Origin: Serinus canaria
Taxonomy: Eukaryota; Chordata; Aves; Passeriformes; Fringillidae
Length of the DNA: 64,000 bases
Direction: 5' to 3'
NCBI RefSeq assembly: GCF_022539315.1
Contig: NC_066313.1
Location: forward strand, 32,649,059 to 32,713,058
Under the pieces are notes generated by a model that saw only the letters and a program-made list of their open reading frames with translations, made no database searches and was not told the DNA's origin. The position numbers and the translations under genes were made by a program. Below are positions 60,571 to 64,000 of this stretch, piece by piece. The stretch's first letter is position 1. Every line of letters starts with the position of its first letter.

Positions 60571-62078
60571 GAGTTTTTGTTCTTTCAAGAATTTTGAAGA
60601 CTTTGCAAGAGGCTGCCTTAGACAAAGATTTGTTCATACCTTTCTAGTTAAGCTTTATTTTCCTCTAGAAACATATTAGTGACTTTTTCATTGTTTTAAT
60701 ACTGGACTTAGTGTTCCTGTTAATGGCAAATGAGACTTAAAAATAGTTCAACTGAGAAACAAGACCTTGGGGCAAAGCTCTGAAACAATCATACTACGCA
60801 GCATTCCTCTAATCTCAACACAGCTTAGAAGAATAATAATAAAAGAAATAACACCTCCTGCCCTGATTAAAATTTGAAGTGTCAGAAGTTGCACCTTGGT
60901 ATTTGCACTTCAGATACTCTCTCCTGAAATGCAGCTGATGATTCATTGCACCTCTTTTACAAGCTGCTAAATATAAGTAAAACCTAATTCCTTTATTTCT
61001 TCCCAACTTCTGCAAACTGTAGGTGAAAGACACAAGGAGTTGGTATTGACTTTTATCTGCATCATTATCAGAACTTTCTGTGAAGAGACTAGGAGATTCT
61101 TGTGGAAAGAGTGAAGAGAGGCCAAGGAAATTGCACTCACTTTGCTACCTAGCTATCACCTCCTTAAATAGTCATGTTCTAGAGCCTTCAACAATGTAGT
61201 GGTTTTGGCATATTTTCTTGCTTATGAAGATGACCAAGCTCTTCCCAGGTGTATCCTAAGGTGACCTAGGCAATGATTTTGCATCCTAATCAGGTATATG
61301 AATACCAGATATATTTACATGCAGTATCCCCTAAATCTCTATCACTCTGTATTATTTTAAGTCTTTGGGTGAACTCTCTGATAAATTGAGTGCAGCTGAC
61401 TTTGCCTTAAATATCCCAGGAGCCCAGCTTCATCTCCAGCACAGCACTAGACACTTTGACAGGCAGAACATCCATCAAGAACACAGTGGATTGTGTCTCT
61501 TGACTTGGCTGCTGAGTCACCTCTCTGGATGCTGACACTGCGAGAGGACCTGGAGCGATATCTCTGTAGGGTCATTATGGCCACAGATGCATTAAACTGT
61601 AAAAGCTGGAGTGATCAGTAGTCAATCAGCAGGTAGCTCAATCACTAGAAGACTTCATAAATTGGCTGAATTGTTAAAGCAGCAATTTTCTTGACTGTAA
61701 TTTTCAGGAATGACAGAGTCTGTTGGAAAGCACTTCAGAAAACTTGCATTAAGATAAATTATCCATTAAGAATAAGATAAACTCAGAAGTTTCTTTTCCC
61801 ATATGCAAAAATTTCAGCTGCCCCAGCTGCTGCATCACCTTTTCTCAGTCATATAACTCTGTCCAACTTGCTTCTTCCATAACACAAGAATGTTTGATTT
61901 CTCAATATTTGCTGTTAGAAGCCTACTTTTTTATTGTATCTGGAATATAATATTTAATATTAAAAAAAATCCCACAAAAAAAAAAAAACCAAAACACCAT
62001 CAACTTTCTCACACTTACCCCCTAGGGCAAACCTTCTGATGTGACTCCAGCTTGCTGAAAGGCATGCATGTATACAAT
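60571..62078. other. unassigned AT-rich non-coding DNA
   Basis: No gene or repeat family is recognised. An A-rich tract lies at 61962-61995 (A8, then A13 and AACCAAAACA). No polyadenylation signal just upstream suggests a retrocopy tail. Confidence 0.5.
61962..61995 (+). repeat. A-rich tract
   Basis: Two A runs separated by TCCCAC, followed by A/C-rich sequence. Confidence 0.85.
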
Positions 62079-62235
62079 TTCATAGAACTCCAGAGTATCC
62101 TGAGTTGGAATGGACCCATCAGGATCATCAAGTCCAAATCCTGGTCCTGCATGGAACAGCCCCAAGGTTCACACCATGTGCCTGAGAGCATTTTCTTAAT
62201 GCTTCTTGAACTCTGTCAGGCTTGGTGGTGTTTAA
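62079..62235 (-). mobile_element. CR1 LINE, 3' terminal fragment, about 155 bp
   Basis: On the plus strand: 'tttcatagaactccagag', 'gagttggaatggacccat', 'caggatcatcaagtccaaa', 'gaacagccccaaggttcac' and 'ttcttgaactctgtcaggc' match the reverse complement of the CR1 3' end of the 'GGGACCC(A)YARGGATCATCGAGTCC' type. Confidence 0.9.
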
Positions 62236-64000
62236 AATATTTTGGCTTCTATTTCAATGAGAAGAGTTTTAAGGAAAATTTTTTCCAAAATTTTTCATAA
62301 AAAACCCTGGAAACAGCAATCTGGGTTTTTGCATTTGTTTGTTTGTTTGTTTGTGTTTTTTTCCCTGAAAATAACACATATTCTCTTTTAATCTCTTCCA
62401 ACTTAAATTTGAGAACAGCTTTAAGAGGGATATTTATGAAAAATAGCATTCTGATCCACACAGACCTGTGATGGATGTAAGCAGGCTTTTGGAGGATTTT
62501 ATTTAGAAATTAAAATAGCCAAACATTTCATTTACCTCAGGTAACTAAAGCCAGGATGTGGCACTATGCACCTTTACAAACTGACCATTGTGTGCAGATT
62601 TCTTTCCTATATGACATTGTTTGCCTTCCTCCAATGCTACTGAGGAAAGAGAACAGTGAGGTTTAGAGTCTTTCTAATGGCCTTGATTCAGTTCATGTAC
62701 CATAGGTTTGCCATCCTTGAATATTTAAAAGATTTTTAAAGGTATTTAAATTCAATTTTGTAAAAGAAATTATTTTGCTTTGTTGTTCTGTGGTTGGTAG
62801 TTCAAAGATTAGAAAGAAAAGATTGTGGCTGTTCACATATGATTGTGGAAAAAAGTGTTTTGTTGTTTTTTTTTTTTAACGTTTCAGAATGGAGTATCAT
62901 TCAGACCAGCTTGGTTTGAACCATGTTTATTTCAAAATTACTTTAGAATGCTCAACAGCATTGAACTCTGATAGTGACTGAATGGAAAAACACCAAGGAA
63001 AGAAAAAAGACCCTAAAGGATGAGTGACAGGCTATTTCAACAAAATCTCTAGGAAGAGAAAGTGGATATGTATGATGCCAAAATGACCTGGGGCAGTGAC
63101 TGCTGTCCTGCTTTTAATTTAATTTAAGGTGCTTACTTAAGAATATTAAAATGATCCAAGAATAGGAAGAATCAACACGTTTTAATCTGAGAAGCAACCC
63201 AATATTTCTGAATCTTACCACACTTTTTGACTCATTAAATCTAAGTTCAATGACAGGATCTCATGCCTATTCAGATTCCTGTAAAGAATAACAATCTGCT
63301 AACTCTATCTGCTCTTCAGTGTTTTCAAGAAGCAAAGATCTGAAAGCTTCCAGTGCTCTGAAAAAATACTTTCTTTTTAACTTCTACATGTTTATATTTT
63401 GACATTTAGTTATAGAAATATTTCTAAGCAGAATCCTCACTTTTATGATTTTGAATTTTTTTTTTAAATTTGTACCTCAGTTTTCAATTGAAAAATGATT
63501 TTTAGTGGTCTCCATTTTCCTGTTGCACTCATTTTTGTGGAAAAAAACCCTGGTATTTCTTACATAAGGCTAATAAGATGCATTCTAGGACATTTTTTAG
63601 AGCACTTCTGTGAGTTTGGAGAAACTGAATGAGCAGCATAGAATGAGATATTGCTGACTATTTGTGACATCTCCCTATGGAATTAACAGGGAGAATACAT
63701 TCAAGAGTGATACTGTCTTACTGGCCTTTGCAATTATTTTACCTTATGTTTTTGGAGATTGTGATCAGAGGTATACATAAACTCCAGTGAGTTATCATTG
63801 CATATACTTGCTCTTCATTGCAATTTGGGGTTTAAAACTATTGAAGGCCCAAACCCTTTAAGGCATAAAAGGGGAAAAAAACCCTAGGTGTAAAATCAAC
63901 ATATCCAAGCAGTTACACACTGTTTTTCAGTCTGAGGAAAGAAAATTGAATCGAGTTTACTGATGTTTAGGTACAGTAGGTCAGATGTGGAGAGATATTT
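62236..64000. other. unassigned AT-rich non-coding DNA
   Basis: No gene is recognised. It contains the TTTG microsatellite at 62334-62355 and several short A and T runs. Nothing else stands out to the window's end. Confidence 0.5.
62334..62355 (+). repeat. (TTTG)n microsatellite
   Basis: Five TTTG units (20 bp) followed by a run of T. Confidence 0.9.

Noticed and set aside
1..64000. CRISPR arrays, operons or prokaryotic systems
   Set aside because: The CR1 copies, low CpG and lack of long frames show vertebrate nuclear DNA. No direct-repeat/spacer pattern is present.

Overview
The window looks like a single-copy stretch of a bird nuclear genome. The main evidence is 14 fragments of CR1, the dominant LINE of birds and other sauropsids. 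They are recognisable by their conserved 3' segment ('gttgcccag', 'ggaagtgttcaagg', 'cccttccaaccc') and by the terminal ATTCTATGA/ATTCTGTGA octamers. I recognise no mammalian SINE or L1 sequence. The DNA is AT-rich and CpG-poor, as expected for gene-poor avian intergenic or large-intron sequence. The exact species cannot be read from the window.

I find no protein-coding gene, rRNA or tRNA that I can support. The open frames are short and AT-driven, have no recognisable domains, and often overlap on both strands. The longest (164 codons near 59.4-59.9 kb) lies largely inside a CR1 copy. The window is therefore either intergenic (gene desert) or the inside of a large intron.

Layout. 0-1.2 kb: unassigned DNA, then a long plus-strand CR1. 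1.2-11.8 kb: repeat-poor; two blocks (about 2.96-3.56 and 5.58-6.33 kb) look like conserved non-coding regulatory DNA, and there is a G19 run at 6.6 kb. 11.8-22 kb: two short minus-strand CR1 ends and two weaker regulatory-looking blocks. 22-22.56 kb: a regulatory-looking block with a near-perfect palindromic RFX X-box. 24.3-25.1 kb: an isolated CpG cluster beside overlapping open frames. 29.1-29.64 kb: another regulatory-looking block. 32-44 kb: five CR1 copies in both orientations, a pair of adjacent perfect stem-loops at 33.85-33.94 kb and a 15-bp perfect stem-loop at 41.98 kb. 45.9-46.26 kb: a regulatory-looking block. 51-59.9 kb: five CR1 copies, a 42-bp tandem duplication at 52.6 kb and a 17-bp-arm stem-loop at 53.66 kb. 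60.2-64 kb: a last regulatory-looking block, one CR1 end and low-complexity tracts.

There is no gene cluster here to interpret. If the DNA has a function it is most likely long-range regulation or non-coding RNA. The best leads are the X-box, the homeodomain-rich inverted repeat at 3.0 kb, the CpG cluster at 24.5 kb and the three stem-loop loci. All calls about conservation are impressions from sequence texture; no alignment was possible.
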